From positions 22,404 to 86,403 of IMG/VR virus record IMGVR_UViG_3300027839_000001: a DNA stretch of 64,000 nucleotides; one strand, written 5' to 3'. How positions within the stretch are numbered: position 1 is the first letter of the stretch; the number at the start of each line of letters is the position of its first letter. The DNA comes from a virus. Made by a program: the position numbers and the translations under genes. The notes beneath the pieces were generated by a model that was not told where the DNA came from, did not search any database, and saw nothing but the letters and a program-made list of their open reading frames with translations. Shown here piece by piece: positions 53,402 to 61,484 of the stretch.

Positions 53402-53989
53402 CTATACTTGCTGCTCTGGTTCAGTAGGTTCTTCTTCTGCAATCTTCTTCACTGCGTGTGCAGTAGCATCGTCAAGCCTAGTATGCCCTGACTCAATTGG
53501 CTTGAGGTATGTCAGTTCGTATGACTTGCCAAGCAGGCCAGCTTTCTTGCATGCATCGGCAACTTTGAGTACCTCGTTGTAATCGTTGCACTCAACAAGT
53601 TCGCAGGCATCGAGCAGTTCTTTCTTGATCCACCCTCCCACTGTCATGTCACTGCTGGAACTTGACCCGCGTGTCACCTCACGGTAGTCCGAGTACGAAG
53701 CAAGGATGTCATCAAGACACTGGAACTTGACCCTCGATGATGACAGTGCAATGGTGATGATGTTCTCCATGCCTGCACTGATTGCTTGGAATCCATGGTA
53801 CATTAGCGTTACCTCTTTGTGATAGTTGGTACTAGTGTAGCCCGCACCAGGGGCACGCAGCTTTGTTGGTGACGGCAACATGCCATTGATGTGCTTGTTC
53901 TTACCGCCTCGCTTGCCTTGGTTCTTTCCACTGGAAATCTTCTTGGCTTGCTTGGCAGCGTACTCTTCAGGTGTATTAACTTTAGTCAT
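53402..53989 (-). CDS. Hypothetical protein
   Basis: A 195-residue protein with a basic start containing palindrome copy 53925 (KISSGKNQ), a helical body and an acidic tail. ATG 53989 has AAAGGA upstream and overlaps the stop of the preceding gene; an ATG at 54022 also exists. It ends before the hairpin-bearing intergenic region. The Lys/Gly-rich start could bind DNA or RNA. Not recognised. Confidence 0.6.
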   Translation of the reverse strand: MTKVNTPEEYAAKQAKKISSGKNQGKRGGKNKHINGMLPSPTKLRAPGAGYTSTNYHKEVTLMYHGFQAISAGMENIITIALSSSRVKFQCLDDILASYSDYREVTRGSSSSSDMTVGGWIKKELLDACELVECNDYNEVLKVADACKKAGLLGKSYELTYLKPIESGHTRLDDATAHAVKKIAEEEPTEPEQQV

Positions 53990-54191
53990 TGGTGTTGTCC
54001 TTTGTACTTTCAATGCATGCATTGTCTACGTCGAAGTGAGTGGCGTCTGTCAGGTCGTATTCAAACGCCCTGCTGTGAACTCTGTTCTCTGCAAAGGTCT
54101 TCGCTTGTTCTTCGTTGTCTGCCTCGACGCCCTTCACCAAGAACTCTATCTTGCATTCGAGTGCGACTTCGTATGTATTCTTAAAGCTCAA
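53982..54191 (-). CDS. Hypothetical small acidic protein
   Basis: A 69-residue protein with a strand-helix-strand pattern (YEVALECKIEFLVKGVEA, then DNEEQAKTFAENRV), like the small beta-alpha-beta domains common among phage early proteins. It overlaps the genes on both sides by about 10 bp. Confidence 0.6.
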   Translation of the reverse strand: MSFKNTYEVALECKIEFLVKGVEADNEEQAKTFAENRVHSRAFEYDLTDATHFDVDNACIESTKDNTND

Positions 54192-54969
54192 CTGGCACCT
54201 CGCAATCTACCCATGTGCTACCACGCTGGACTTGATACTTGTAGCACTCACCTGTTACGTAATGGCTACCGTCTTGCAGTAGTGAGTTGGATTCAATGAG
54301 GGGATTACGCTTGACGTATAGTGCCAAGGCCAAGGTGTCGGTCCCTTGCCATAGGTTCTCGGTGAACACCTCTTCACCATTGCCATCACCGTCAGACTTG
54401 CGGTCGAATCGACACAGCCTGTACGTATCAGTACGTGCAATCAATTCGTCGGTGTCTTGAGCGTCACGCTGTAAGCACCAGACATGAGCAAAGGAACCCT
54501 TCTCACGCTGTGCCCTGTAGAATAGGATGCGTGTACCACGGACGATCTCGTCGGCTCTCTCGTTGGCTGTCTCAATGCCATCCCCATCTAGGATAACATC
54601 AAGCCCACGTTGAATGACACCACGGTAAGCAGTGGCATGGAAGTACACGTCGCCGTCCGATGTCTCCATGAAGCCGAATCCCTTGTGAGGATTGTATCGC
54701 GTGACTTGCCCTGCCTCAAGGCTACTGACGTAGTACAGTGTACTCTTTTTGTGGGTCATCTTTCGTGCAATCTTTCCAGTCGGTAGCTTGAGCTTAGCCG
54801 ACCGCTTGAGGTATCTCTTGGTATCATCTTCTACCGTATAGGTTGTATCGGTGATGGGATTTGGTTTGGCTAACTCTTGTAGAATCTCTTCGGTCAGTGA
54901 GGTGATGTCATTGGCTTGTGATGTCGTCGCTGTCACTACTGGCATTGGGATGTTGAGTTTGTTGTTCAT
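54181..54969 (-). CDS. Protein with cold-shock domain
   Basis: A 262-residue protein. Residues about 85-115 match the core of a cold-shock domain: GQVTRYNPHKGFGFMETS with DVYFHA, which carries the aromatic residues that stack on single-stranded RNA or DNA. A helical N-terminal part and a beta-rich C-terminal part surround it. It could act as an RNA chaperone in early infection. ATG 54969 follows AAAGGATAAAGCAAATGA, the stereotyped leader; palindrome copy 54985-54997 lies between that leader and the preceding stop codon. Confidence 0.65.
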   Translation of the reverse strand: MNNKLNIPMPVVTATTSQANDITSLTEEILQELAKPNPITDTTYTVEDDTKRYLKRSAKLKLPTGKIARKMTHKKSTLYYVSSLEAGQVTRYNPHKGFGFMETSDGDVYFHATAYRGVIQRGLDVILDGDGIETANERADEIVRGTRILFYRAQREKGSFAHVWCLQRDAQDTDELIARTDTYRLCRFDRKSDGDGNGEEVFTENLWQGTDTLALALYVKRNPLIESNSLLQDGSHYVTGECYKYQVQRGSTWVDCEVPVEL

Positions 54970-54997
54970 TTGCTTTATCCTTTATTTCCACTGTAAA

Positions 54998-55249
54998 TTA
55001 CATGAACTGTATCAAGGTGCCACGCTTCTTCATTTCAAAAGCACTGCGTACCTTGATGGTAAAGTCTTTCACGTCAGTCGTACTGACCGCGTTGATAAGC
55101 CTGCCAGCTTTCCTCATGCATTCCTTGATGGCACCACGACGTGATGGTGCCCGTAGCTCAGTTACTAGCGTGAGTTCTAAGCCAGCAGGCAGCAGGGATT
55201 TCTTTGTCACCCTGTCTATTGGTGTGAACTTAATGGTGTACCTTACCAT
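54998..55249 (-). CDS. Hypothetical small basic protein
   Basis: An 83-residue protein with a strand-rich start and Arg/Lys-rich middle (APSRRGAIKECMRKAG). Its start shares one base region with the preceding stop, and a palindrome copy (54985) begins immediately after its stop. Possibly a nucleic acid-binding protein; family unknown. Confidence 0.6.
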   Translation of the reverse strand: MVRYTIKFTPIDRVTKKSLLPAGLELTLVTELRAPSRRGAIKECMRKAGRLINAVSTTDVKDFTIKVRSAFEMKKRGTLIQFM

Positions 55250-55650
55250 TAATACGGACTCGAATTACTTACAGCCCTGACCTCGTCATCAGTGAGCATG
55301 CTGCCCCACTTGTCAAGGAACTTCTGGATATGCTCAGCCCATGGTGTCTTGCCAAGGCATGTGTGATGAGTGGTGCCATCTTCAGTGTCGGTGTACAAGA
55401 TGATGAATGATTGGTACACCCCTAGCTTCGGCTTGTTCCAGCGACAGTCGCCATACTCAGGTGATATGTCATCGGGTAACCAAGGGAACGATGTCTGCAT
55501 CACCATGCGAACGGTGCCGTTCTTATGGCGTTCGATCCAGAATCTCTTGTAGCATCTCTTCACTCTGCCGTAAGGCCAACCCTTTACGACATGTGCATTC
55601 TCTTGTCCGCCTTCACATAGGTGGCGGGTTAGTGTGGTCGTGTCACTCAT
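55249..55650 (-). CDS. Hypothetical protein
   Basis: A 133-residue protein rich in Trp, Lys, Gly and Tyr. ATG 55650 is chosen because it makes an ATGA overlap with the preceding stop (55647-55650). No palindrome copy falls inside. The Trp-rich, basic character is common among host-takeover proteins, but no function can be read. Confidence 0.6.
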   Translation of the reverse strand: MSDTTTLTRHLCEGGQENAHVVKGWPYGRVKRCYKRFWIERHKNGTVRMVMQTSFPWLPDDISPEYGDCRWNKPKLGVYQSFIILYTDTEDGTTHHTCLGKTPWAEHIQKFLDKWGSMLTDDEVRAVSNSSPY

Positions 55651-55943
55651 AGTGGTGTTACCTCCCATTCAACTTCAAGTCCGTCTCGTAATCTCTCACA
55701 TGCATCGTATGCTTCGCTGACCCTCACTCCACCGATACCTACTTGGCATCGTGCAAGTGATGATAGCTTATCAATGAACAGTACAGTGGCGGGATGCTGA
55801 CGGGCAGTGTCCCAGTCATGCGTGTCATTGATTACTGCAAGGCGGCGTGACAATTCATTGGTTACTGCCAGTGTGTTGCATGCATCTTGTACTGACAGTG
55901 CGATCTCTGCGTATCGCCTGTCATCTGGTGTGTCAAGTTTCAT
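55647..55943 (-). CDS. Hypothetical helical protein
   Basis: A 98-residue helical protein. ATGs at 55958, 55949 and 55943 are all in frame; the stereotyped leader GAGGACAATGCAAATG points to 55943, while 55958 would form an ATGA overlap with the small gene before it. Three evenly spaced helices are likely. Not recognised. Confidence 0.6.
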   Translation of the reverse strand: MKLDTPDDRRYAEIALSVQDACNTLAVTNELSRRLAVINDTHDWDTARQHPATVLFIDKLSSLARCQVGIGGVRVSEAYDACERLRDGLEVEWEVTPL

Positions 55944-55954
55944 TTGCATTGTCC

Positions 55955-56134
55955 TCATTCAGGGTTGTCCGTGAAAAATTCAATGTATACTGCATCTCTC
56001 TTCGCTGCTTCGTCGTCTTCAAGGTACATATTCAGCACTGTATCGACAGCAAATTGCAATAGAATTTTAAGGTCCCAGCTATCGACCACAAGATCGGCTA
56101 GCTTTTCCTTCTGCTCGGGTGTTAGGTCATTCAT
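55955..56134 (-). CDS. Small acidic helical protein (59 residues)
   Basis: This short gene reads MNDLTPEQKEKLADLVV and continues as an amphipathic, acidic helical protein to a TGA at 55955. AAGGAG lies eight bases upstream of the ATG in the stereotyped leader AAGGAGAATACAAATGA. Its TGA overlaps a possible start of the next gene (ATGA). The coupling on both sides and good codon use support a real gene; role unknown. Confidence 0.65.
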   Translation of the reverse strand: MNDLTPEQKEKLADLVVDSWDLKILLQFAVDTVLNMYLEDDEAAKRDAVYIEFFTDNPE

Positions 56135-56145
56135 TTGTATTCTCC

Positions 56146-56250
56146 TTAAGGTTTATAGTTAGGCGGCGAATTGAATAGCACTGCTACTCCCATGATGAAG
56201 CATCCGATAGCCGCTAGTGTGAACAGGTTGAGTGTTAGTACGATTTCCAC
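56146..56250 (-). CDS. 34-residue membrane peptide started from the palindrome
   Basis: Starting at the GTG inside palindrome copy 56244-56256 (sense TTTACAGTGGAAA) and preceded by AAGGAAG, a frame runs for 34 codons: a single hydrophobic helix (LTLNLFTLAAIGCFIMGVAV) and a Pro/Asn-rich end. The start layout copies that of the genes at 2794 and 38366. Its TAA lies 12 bp before the next ATG, next to AAGGAG. A small membrane peptide of this kind may alter host membranes or exclude other phages (speculative). Confidence 0.5.
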   Translation of the reverse strand: MEIVLTLNLFTLAAIGCFIMGVAVLFNSPPNYKP

Positions 56251-56287
56251 TGTAAACTTCCTTGTTGATGTGGGAATAGTGATAGAC

Positions 56288-57463
56288 CTAGAACCATGAT
56301 GCGAGCATGCCATTGGGTAGCGTGCCTTCGTTGAGTCCCTTGATTAACTCAGTGGCTGCGGGATAGCTAGACATGCTACCCTTGTGGTACTTACGCTGAG
56401 TGAATGACCTGAATGGTATGGCTGCGGTCATGTCCCACATGCCAGCCCTGCTGTTCTTTCGTTCATTGAACCGTGCCATGTGATCGTACCATTCACAGTA
56501 GCATGGCTCGCCATTGAGGTAGCAGCACAGTGCGCTGGCTACGGCGGAGGGGGAGAAATACCCAAGGGATTCACAGATCATGTGAGCTAAGAGCCGAGGG
56601 TACTTGAGTGCCACCATCTCCCGTGTCCATCTGTTGTACTGAGGCACGACGAATGAACGATGCCTGTTGCGTAGATCCCTGGCCGATACGACATGACTAC
56701 CATAGCCCATGTCGTATGAGTTGGCGGGTTCGAGTACGGCAACATCAACATCGGGATCATCATTGATGTAGAGGACAGCGAAGGAACCATAGAACGTAAG
56801 GCCCTTGGGTGTCTCGCCACTCCATGATACCAAGTGATTGGTAGTTCGTGCTGCATTGCGAGCGTGCCGAATCTCTCCAGTACCCTTGGGTCCATCACCT
56901 GAATCACTGCATTGAGAGCAGTAGCTGGTGTCATCGTGGGCGGTGAGTCCGTTACGCCATACTTCATCAGTCTGCTTGGCAGTAAGGCGGGTAGCATCTT
57001 TCTTCTCACCGAACGTGCCCTTGTCCTCGTGAGTGTTGTCGTTAATCTTGAGCCACTGTTCTTTATAGGGCTTGCTGTGGTCATGCCAGATATACATACG
57101 CTCAGTGTCAGTGTTCTTTCCATGGTCTGCAAAGCCACTGCCTTCACACCGAGGGCATACATGAGGGGTGAACGCCGTGATGGGGTCTTTGTCTGTGTCT
57201 TCGACGATGCCAACGTCCTCGATGTTACATGTGACGTATGGCTTGTCCTCACCTGGCGTACCGTACTCAACCCACACCTCGACTATCGGTGTTGGCCTGC
57301 CTGCTACCCATGGCCTGTCCCATGGTTCATTAGGATTTCCAATGGAAACCCATGCGTTTCTACCTGCGATTCCATACCGTGTCATGAGGTACGTGCTTGG
57401 CATGATGGTGCGGTATAGCATGCCGGGTGTCATTGACGCTGTCGTGTTAACCTTGGTTCTCAT
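56288..57463 (-). CDS. Hypothetical zinc-containing protein
   Basis: A 391-residue protein. Two cysteine pairs stand far apart: CPRCEGSG near residue 105 and CSQCSDSG near residue 170, with the Gly-rich pattern of DnaJ-type zinc fingers, C-x-x-C-x-G-x-G. The rest is alpha/beta with many Trp and His. ATG 57463 has the stereotyped leader AAGGACAAAGCAAATGA. A variant palindrome (57336) lies inside. It might be a zinc chaperone-like takeover protein; no match is known. Confidence 0.6.
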   Translation of the reverse strand: MRTKVNTTASMTPGMLYRTIMPSTYLMTRYGIAGRNAWVSIGNPNEPWDRPWVAGRPTPIVEVWVEYGTPGEDKPYVTCNIEDVGIVEDTDKDPITAFTPHVCPRCEGSGFADHGKNTDTERMYIWHDHSKPYKEQWLKINDNTHEDKGTFGEKKDATRLTAKQTDEVWRNGLTAHDDTSYCSQCSDSGDGPKGTGEIRHARNAARTTNHLVSWSGETPKGLTFYGSFAVLYINDDPDVDVAVLEPANSYDMGYGSHVVSARDLRNRHRSFVVPQYNRWTREMVALKYPRLLAHMICESLGYFSPSAVASALCCYLNGEPCYCEWYDHMARFNERKNSRAGMWDMTAAIPFRSFTQRKYHKGSMSSYPAATELIKGLNEGTLPNGMLASWF

Positions 57464-57713
57464 TTGCTTTGTCCTTACTCTTGGGGTTAGATGTCTCACT
57501 CATCTCTCGTAAACTAAACTTGATTGAACACAGTGGGCAGAAGTCCATTGCTCGTCTCTTGCAATTCTCGTAGCGTAACAGCTTCCAGCCCAATGATGTG
57601 AGCCATGAGCCTATAGCTTCGATCCTTGCTTCGTTGGTATCTACATTGTACCTCTCGAAGTCAAAGACTTGGCCGCACTTGCTGCATGTTACTCGGTCGA
57701 TGATCTGTCGCAT
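57447..57713 (-). CDS. Small zinc-finger protein
   Basis: An 88-residue protein with CSKCGQVFDF near residue 10 and CPLCSIKFSL near residue 60, which together form one zinc ribbon. The sequence between is helical and basic. AAAGG lies upstream of the ATG. It overlaps the next gene by 17 bp. Likely nucleic acid or protein binding. Confidence 0.65.
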   Translation of the reverse strand: MRQIIDRVTCSKCGQVFDFERYNVDTNEARIEAIGSWLTSLGWKLLRYENCKRRAMDFCPLCSIKFSLREMSETSNPKSKDKANENQG

Positions 57714-57717
57714 GATA

Positions 57718-57918
57718 CTACCTTTCTAGTTTCATGTCATTAGTTTCTGCTGCTGATACAGCACGTCGTATGTTGTGACCTACTGATAGCAACCAGTGGC
57801 CTGCTACGTATGATGCCTCCCACCCTGTAGCGGTTAGTCTCTCTACTGCGTTGGCTCCGAGGGAATCCTTTATCCTGTACGTAGTACCATTGTAAATGAG
57901 GGTTGTTGACGCTGACAT
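57718..57918 (-). CDS. Hypothetical small protein
   Basis: A 66-residue protein with a strand-turn-strand start (TLIYNGTTYRI) and a helix, then a weakly hydrophobic stretch. It ends 4 bp before the next gene. No signals for export. Not recognised. Confidence 0.55.
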   Translation of the reverse strand: MSASTTLIYNGTTYRIKDSLGANAVERLTATGWEASYVAGHWLLSVGHNIRRAVSAAETNDMKLER

Positions 57919-57932
57919 TAGTAGCTTCCTTC

Positions 57933-58274
57933 CTAGTATTCGCTGGGTAAAAGAACGGTGGTTACATTACGGAACGGCTCACATTCCCTGCCGTTATCAT
58001 CAACGTCCTGCAATGCTTCAGTCAGTACATACACTGGCTGGATACCATCGCGTGTCTTGATGTCATACACTGACATGATACGGCTGCCATCCTTTAGTGC
58101 GGAACCATTCATTGCCTTGTCTGCAAAGCAGATGTTACCGTAGTCACCATGGAAGTGACGGTGAAGTAGTGAAGCAAGCTCGATGTTATTCTCGTACATC
58201 AGTTCATGTGCTGCCGGTGTTGCAACGAGGTGCTTGGATGAGAACAGTGGTACTATCTTAGTGATCTTAGTCAT
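57933..58274 (-). CDS. Hypothetical protein
   Basis: A 113-residue alpha/beta protein. ATG 58274 overlaps the stop of the preceding gene (ATGA) and follows GGGAGAATGCAAATGA, the stereotyped leader. Strands rich in Val and Tyr (IQPVYVLTEA) and a His-rich helix are visible. Unknown function. Confidence 0.6.
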   Translation of the reverse strand: MTKITKIVPLFSSKHLVATPAAHELMYENNIELASLLHRHFHGDYGNICFADKAMNGSALKDGSRIMSVYDIKTRDGIQPVYVLTEALQDVDDNGRECEPFRNVTTVLLPSEY

Positions 58275-58471
58275 TTGCATTCTCCCTGGTTAAAGTGGTC
58301 CTCGTGGAATTCATCTGCCGTTGCGGCGTAGGTTCCTATGACTTCCTCGTCTTCTGTCATGACATCTACTATCAGTCCTTCGTGCGTCAATTGCATGACC
58401 ATTACCGCGCCAGCTTCTTCGCCGTCTTTGTTAACGATTGTTATGGAGTATCTTTCTTCCTTGGTAGTCAT
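58271..58471 (-). CDS. Hypothetical small acidic protein
   Basis: A 66-residue beta-rich acidic protein. ATG 58471 follows AAGGAGAAATGCAAATGA; an ATG two codons earlier is too close to AAGGAG. Palindrome copy 58505-58517 lies between the preceding gene and this leader. Its TGA overlaps the next start. Size and acidity would suit a DNA mimic, but that is speculation. Confidence 0.6.
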   Translation of the reverse strand: MTTKEERYSITIVNKDGEEAGAVMVMQLTHEGLIVDVMTEDEEVIGTYAATADEFHEDHFNQGECK

Positions 58472-58519
58472 TTGCATTTCTCCTTGCGTGTTAGTTGGCG
58501 TTAGTTTACAGTGGAAATG

Positions 58520-58867
58520 TTAGTTACCCCCAACCAGTATGACTGATCCTTTCTCAATCAGGTCGTCGAGAATGTAGTGTGTTTCATATATCATGTACGC
58601 CCATCGTTCGTGGACTGCATCGCCATCACCTCGTGTGCCAAGCATTGGTGCGGAAGTGAGGTCGCCTGTCTCACTGGGGTCTATCCATTCGAGTTCACTG
58701 TTGGCTATGAGATCCTCGAACCAGTAGTATAACTGACTGTCCGACCCCCACTCCATTCCAGGCATTTCTTCTGCGTCCATTGACCGCACTGAAATCAGGT
58801 CAAGCTGTTCTTGCTTATCCACAGTGAGGGTGAGTATGTTACGCTGACTTGATATGGAATGGTTCAT
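58520..58867 (-). CDS. Hypothetical acidic protein
   Basis: A 115-residue acidic protein with Trp residues. ATG 58867 has AGGGGG eight bases upstream; this signal is made of the last codons of the preceding gene. A palindrome (58505) follows its stop after two bases. Not recognised. Confidence 0.6.
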   Translation of the reverse strand: MNHSISSQRNILTLTVDKQEQLDLISVRSMDAEEMPGMEWGSDSQLYYWFEDLIANSELEWIDPSETGDLTSAPMLGTRGDGDAVHERWAYMIYETHYILDDLIEKGSVILVGGN

Positions 58868-58869
58868 GA

Positions 58870-59388
58870 TTAGCCCCCTGTGCTTACGGTATTTACAGTG
58901 GAAATAGTAGCGGCGTATGGTGCCGAGGTCCACGGTGATGTGCGTACACTACAATGATACACTTCATTGAGTGCAGTGAATAGCTTGTCGGCTTGCCAGT
59001 CAACGTGCCGACGTGCTAGGTTAGGTTCGGCATACTCTCTCATGCATACACCAATGCCTTGATGCCATGCTTCACCTGCCGTATCCCATACGACAGTGAT
59101 AAGCTCGCTTGCAAATACAGCGGCGGTGTCTCTGCTGTGATTGAAGTCCTTGATGTCGTACCCGTCATCGTTGTAGTAGGACCTGATGCGATCCATTGAT
59201 GGGTACATAGAGCGAGACATACATTCAACTAGTGAAACGTATGCCTCATGGTATTCATGCTCGTCGTTAACGTCTAGGTCAAGTGAGTCGGATGACCCAC
59301 CTGGACCCATTGACAGGTCAACGTAGACCAGCCGGTAATACTCATCCCATTGATTGGGTGTACTGGGAAACCAGTTTCCTCGGCCCAT
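58870..59388 (-). CDS. Hypothetical acidic protein
   Basis: A 172-residue acidic, Tyr- and Trp-rich protein. Palindrome copy 58892 is read near the C-terminus (ISTVNTVSTGG) and appears to form part of a short partial repeat of the peptide STV/STG. Leader GAAGGAGAAAGCAAATGG. No family recognised. Confidence 0.6.
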   Translation of the reverse strand: MGRGNWFPSTPNQWDEYYRLVYVDLSMGPGGSSDSLDLDVNDEHEYHEAYVSLVECMSRSMYPSMDRIRSYYNDDGYDIKDFNHSRDTAAVFASELITVVWDTAGEAWHQGIGVCMREYAEPNLARRHVDWQADKLFTALNEVYHCSVRTSPWTSAPYAATISTVNTVSTGG

Positions 59389-59434
59389 TTGCTTTCTCCT
59401 TCTTGTTAGATGCTGTTAAGATTTACAGTGGAAA

Positions 59435-60061
59435 TTAGTTAAGAGTACCGAGTCGTTGAGCTATGTTGGTCAGCGCTGGTCGTGCCCTGAGGTAGTCTTG
59501 CATGTTCATGGTTGCAGTCATCATGCCTACTAGCGTTTGAATGTCAGGGTCACTACTGAAAGTTGTAGCTGGCTTACAATCATCACTCCATTGCTTGTAG
59601 TCCTTGCCCCATTTCTTTGACATGGTACAGATGGGCATGTTGTCGTTGAGATTGACGTGGTATGCCTGGAACTGCTGATCGTTCTCTGCTTCCATTACAG
59701 CACATGCATGTTCGTCACCGAATCCTTCCCAGCATTCACTGATCCAACAAAGGTAATCATCGAAGTCGTGCGGGTCATCGCCTCCCGCTTCTATCTCATT
59801 GACCATGCCCCACATGATGTACTCACTGATCTTCTGAGCAAGTGTGCCATCTAGCAGGAGGTCTTGTGAGGCCAGTAGTTCAGCGTACTTGTCCATGATC
59901 ATGGTGTGGTATCCGGGCCAGTCATCAGCTATGTCATCCATGTCAATGACGTAGCCTCCCATTTGCGAGTGGCCCACTACTGGACGGTCCACTCGTATGT
60001 TAATGTAGCGGTCGAGTGTTCCTTCGTCTGCCGGTACTTGTTCATTTGCATCGTCACTCAT
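59435..60061 (-). CDS. Hypothetical acidic protein behind a long leader
   Basis: A 208-residue, strongly acidic protein. ATG 60061 has AAGGA after palindrome copy 60075-60087; in-frame ATGs further upstream (60163) would run through the palindrome and hairpins and are not preferred. A second palindrome (59422) begins one base after the stop. Acidic, Trp-rich proteins of this sort recur in the block and may be related. Confidence 0.6.
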   Translation of the reverse strand: MSDDANEQVPADEGTLDRYINIRVDRPVVGHSQMGGYVIDMDDIADDWPGYHTMIMDKYAELLASQDLLLDGTLAQKISEYIMWGMVNEIEAGGDDPHDFDDYLCWISECWEGFGDEHACAVMEAENDQQFQAYHVNLNDNMPICTMSKKWGKDYKQWSDDCKPATTFSSDPDIQTLVGMMTATMNMQDYLRARPALTNIAQRLGTLN

Positions 60062-60087
60062 TGTATTGTCCTTGTTTACAGTGGAAA

Positions 60088-60297
60088 TGCGGGTGGAAAT
60101 ATAAAACATGTGGGACGGTGTGGTCGTGATGCTCCCCCCATTAAAGAAAGCATCGTACTCCATCCGTTCGTTATGCTACGTACACTATTGGAAAGACACG
60201 GCAATGTCAGCCGTGGTACATAGTAACTGCCCACATGGTGAGCAGGTGCCGTTAAGCACCATGATCTGCATGAGTGGTGAGAATTGAAAGGCTCGCC
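60088..60297 (-). ncRNA. Structured leader or intergenic region with three hairpins
   Basis: No gene is seen with confidence. Three stems lie in order: GATGCT/AGCATC (60128-60154), CACGGC/GCCGTG (60197-60215) and GGTGC/GCACC (60245-60260). A further half-site GTGGAAAT follows palindrome copy 60075. This may be the 5' leader of the gene at 59435 or an independent small RNA; no consensus promoter was found. Confidence 0.4.
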
Positions 60298-60744
60298 CTA
60301 CATACAGGCTCTAGTTACTGCTGGCATTGGGGATGCACCATCAAGCCATTCTTCCACGTCTAGCTTGTGGCATTCAATCTTAAGCTTTGCCAGTGTTACA
60401 AACTCAGCCGGTACTACTAGACTGTATAGGCTAGGCATCATGTCGTCACCGAATCGAACACGACCACCGGGACCTGAACCATGCGGTGATATGCGGCGTG
60501 CCTTTTTCTCAAGGGTTATGCATGGTATGGGTGCTTCATTGTTTAGGTACGATGCCTTCATCACTGCCTCCCACTCATGGCATTGCTTCATACCATAGTA
60601 GTCCCATGGTGTTGAGTGAGGTGAGTACACTGCCACTGCGATGTAACCTATGGGTGGTAACTGAATGCTGTGTTCTATGCCGCTGACTTCGGACGTAATG
60701 ATCTGTAGCTGGTCACGTGATGGGTTACGTGGTGTGTTAGGCAT
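60298..60744 (-). CDS. Hypothetical protein
   Basis: A 148-residue alpha/beta protein with a strand-rich middle (LPPIGYIAVAVYS) and two Cys. Its ATG lies inside the last codons of the frame upstream (60737-60961), overlapping by 8 bp. It ends next to the structured region 60088-60297. No recognised family. Confidence 0.6.
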   Translation of the reverse strand: MPNTPRNPSRDQLQIITSEVSGIEHSIQLPPIGYIAVAVYSPHSTPWDYYGMKQCHEWEAVMKASYLNNEAPIPCITLEKKARRISPHGSGPGGRVRFGDDMMPSLYSLVVPAEFVTLAKLKIECHKLDVEEWLDGASPMPAVTRACM

Positions 60745-60961
60745 GCGATTGTCCTTCCTTATAGTATTCCATTGCTGTATCTACTGCCTTGAGCAGTATG
60801 TTAACTTGGTCGGAACCTAGCAGGCCCATGTATAGTTCTGTTGACACGCCCAATGTTTCTGCGATGTCGTTGATCATGTAGTTAGCCATGTCATCAATGT
60901 CGAATGCCACTGATAGGCTGTCATCTGCCTTGACTCTAACTAGAGCCAGTCTTACTGCCGG
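60737..60961 (-). CDS. Open frame following an in-frame TGA; possible readthrough part
   Basis: These 74 codons directly continue the frame of the gene upstream after its TGA (60962-60964). The text PAVRLALVRVKADDSLSVAF, then a helical part ending EYYKEGQSHA, looks coding, and its end overlaps the next ATG as neighbouring genes do. No ATG with a ribosome-binding site exists before residue 24 (MANYMINDI). Either the TGA is read through, or a nonsense mutation split a gene of about 135 codons, or the ATG near 60892 is used. Confidence 0.4.
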   Translation of the reverse strand, partial: PAVRLALVRVKADDSLSVAFDIDDMANYMINDIAETLGVSTELYMGLLGSDQVNILLKAVDTAMEYYKEGQSHA

Positions 60962-61147
60962 TCAGCCAAAGGTTTCAATGTCATCATCTTCGCAGTCGGC
61001 TAGGTCGCAAGCACTGCGGCCCATTAGTGGACCGTATCCCCATTCATTACCCTCGCCCCCTGCCTCAGTGTATTCTTCGATGTCATCCCTTAGCTTGGTG
61101 AGTTCCTTGAGCGTGATAGCGTGGTTGTTGTGTTGATTCTGTGACAT
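60962..61147 (-). CDS. Hypothetical small acidic protein at the end of a long leader
   Basis: A 61-residue acidic protein, MSQNQHNNHAITLKEL at the start and a D/E-rich end. It is the first gene after the promoter at 61485-61513 and its structured leader. ATG 61147 has GGAG five bases upstream. Palindrome copy 61169-61181 lies just ahead. The frame continues beyond its TGA for 74 codons. Confidence 0.55.
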   Translation of the reverse strand: MSQNQHNNHAITLKELTKLRDDIEEYTEAGGEGNEWGYGPLMGRSACDLADCEDDDIETFG

Positions 61148-61480
61148 CATTACTCCAATAGGTTAATGTTTACAGTGGAAATGTGAACGGAAATGTGAGT
61201 AGAAAAACACACCCCATGCCACGCCAAACCTGAGGGTAAGAAGGGTTGGCTTGCACTGCTAAGGATCGGGCAGGAAACCTAGCAGCGTGTGACACAGGGC
61301 ATGTGCGGTACTAGTGACTGCTCTCTAGTACCATGCTTCGATGTACAGTACAGGTCATTGAGTTCATTGAGTTCATTGAGTTCGCCAAGGTTGGTTGCGT
61401 AGTAGAAGTAGAGCTTGGGTTTAAGCTGGACAGTGAAGAGGAGCCATGATTCTTTCCAATGTAAAGATGGTGGGGAACCC
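61148..61480 (-). ncRNA. Structured leader RNA behind a consensus promoter
   Basis: About 330 bases between the promoter and the first gene contain no convincing gene. Stems: GGTACTAG/CTAGTACC (61307-61332, perfect 8 bp), CTGCTA/TAGCAG (61256-61285) and CCAAACC/GGGTTGG (61224-61249). Three CATTGAGTT units repeat at 61355-61381. A nine-codon frame (MAPLHCPA) begins at 61447 right after a palindrome-like site (61453). It may be a regulatory 5' leader or give rise to a small RNA. Confidence 0.55.
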
Positions 61481-61484
61481 CTCT

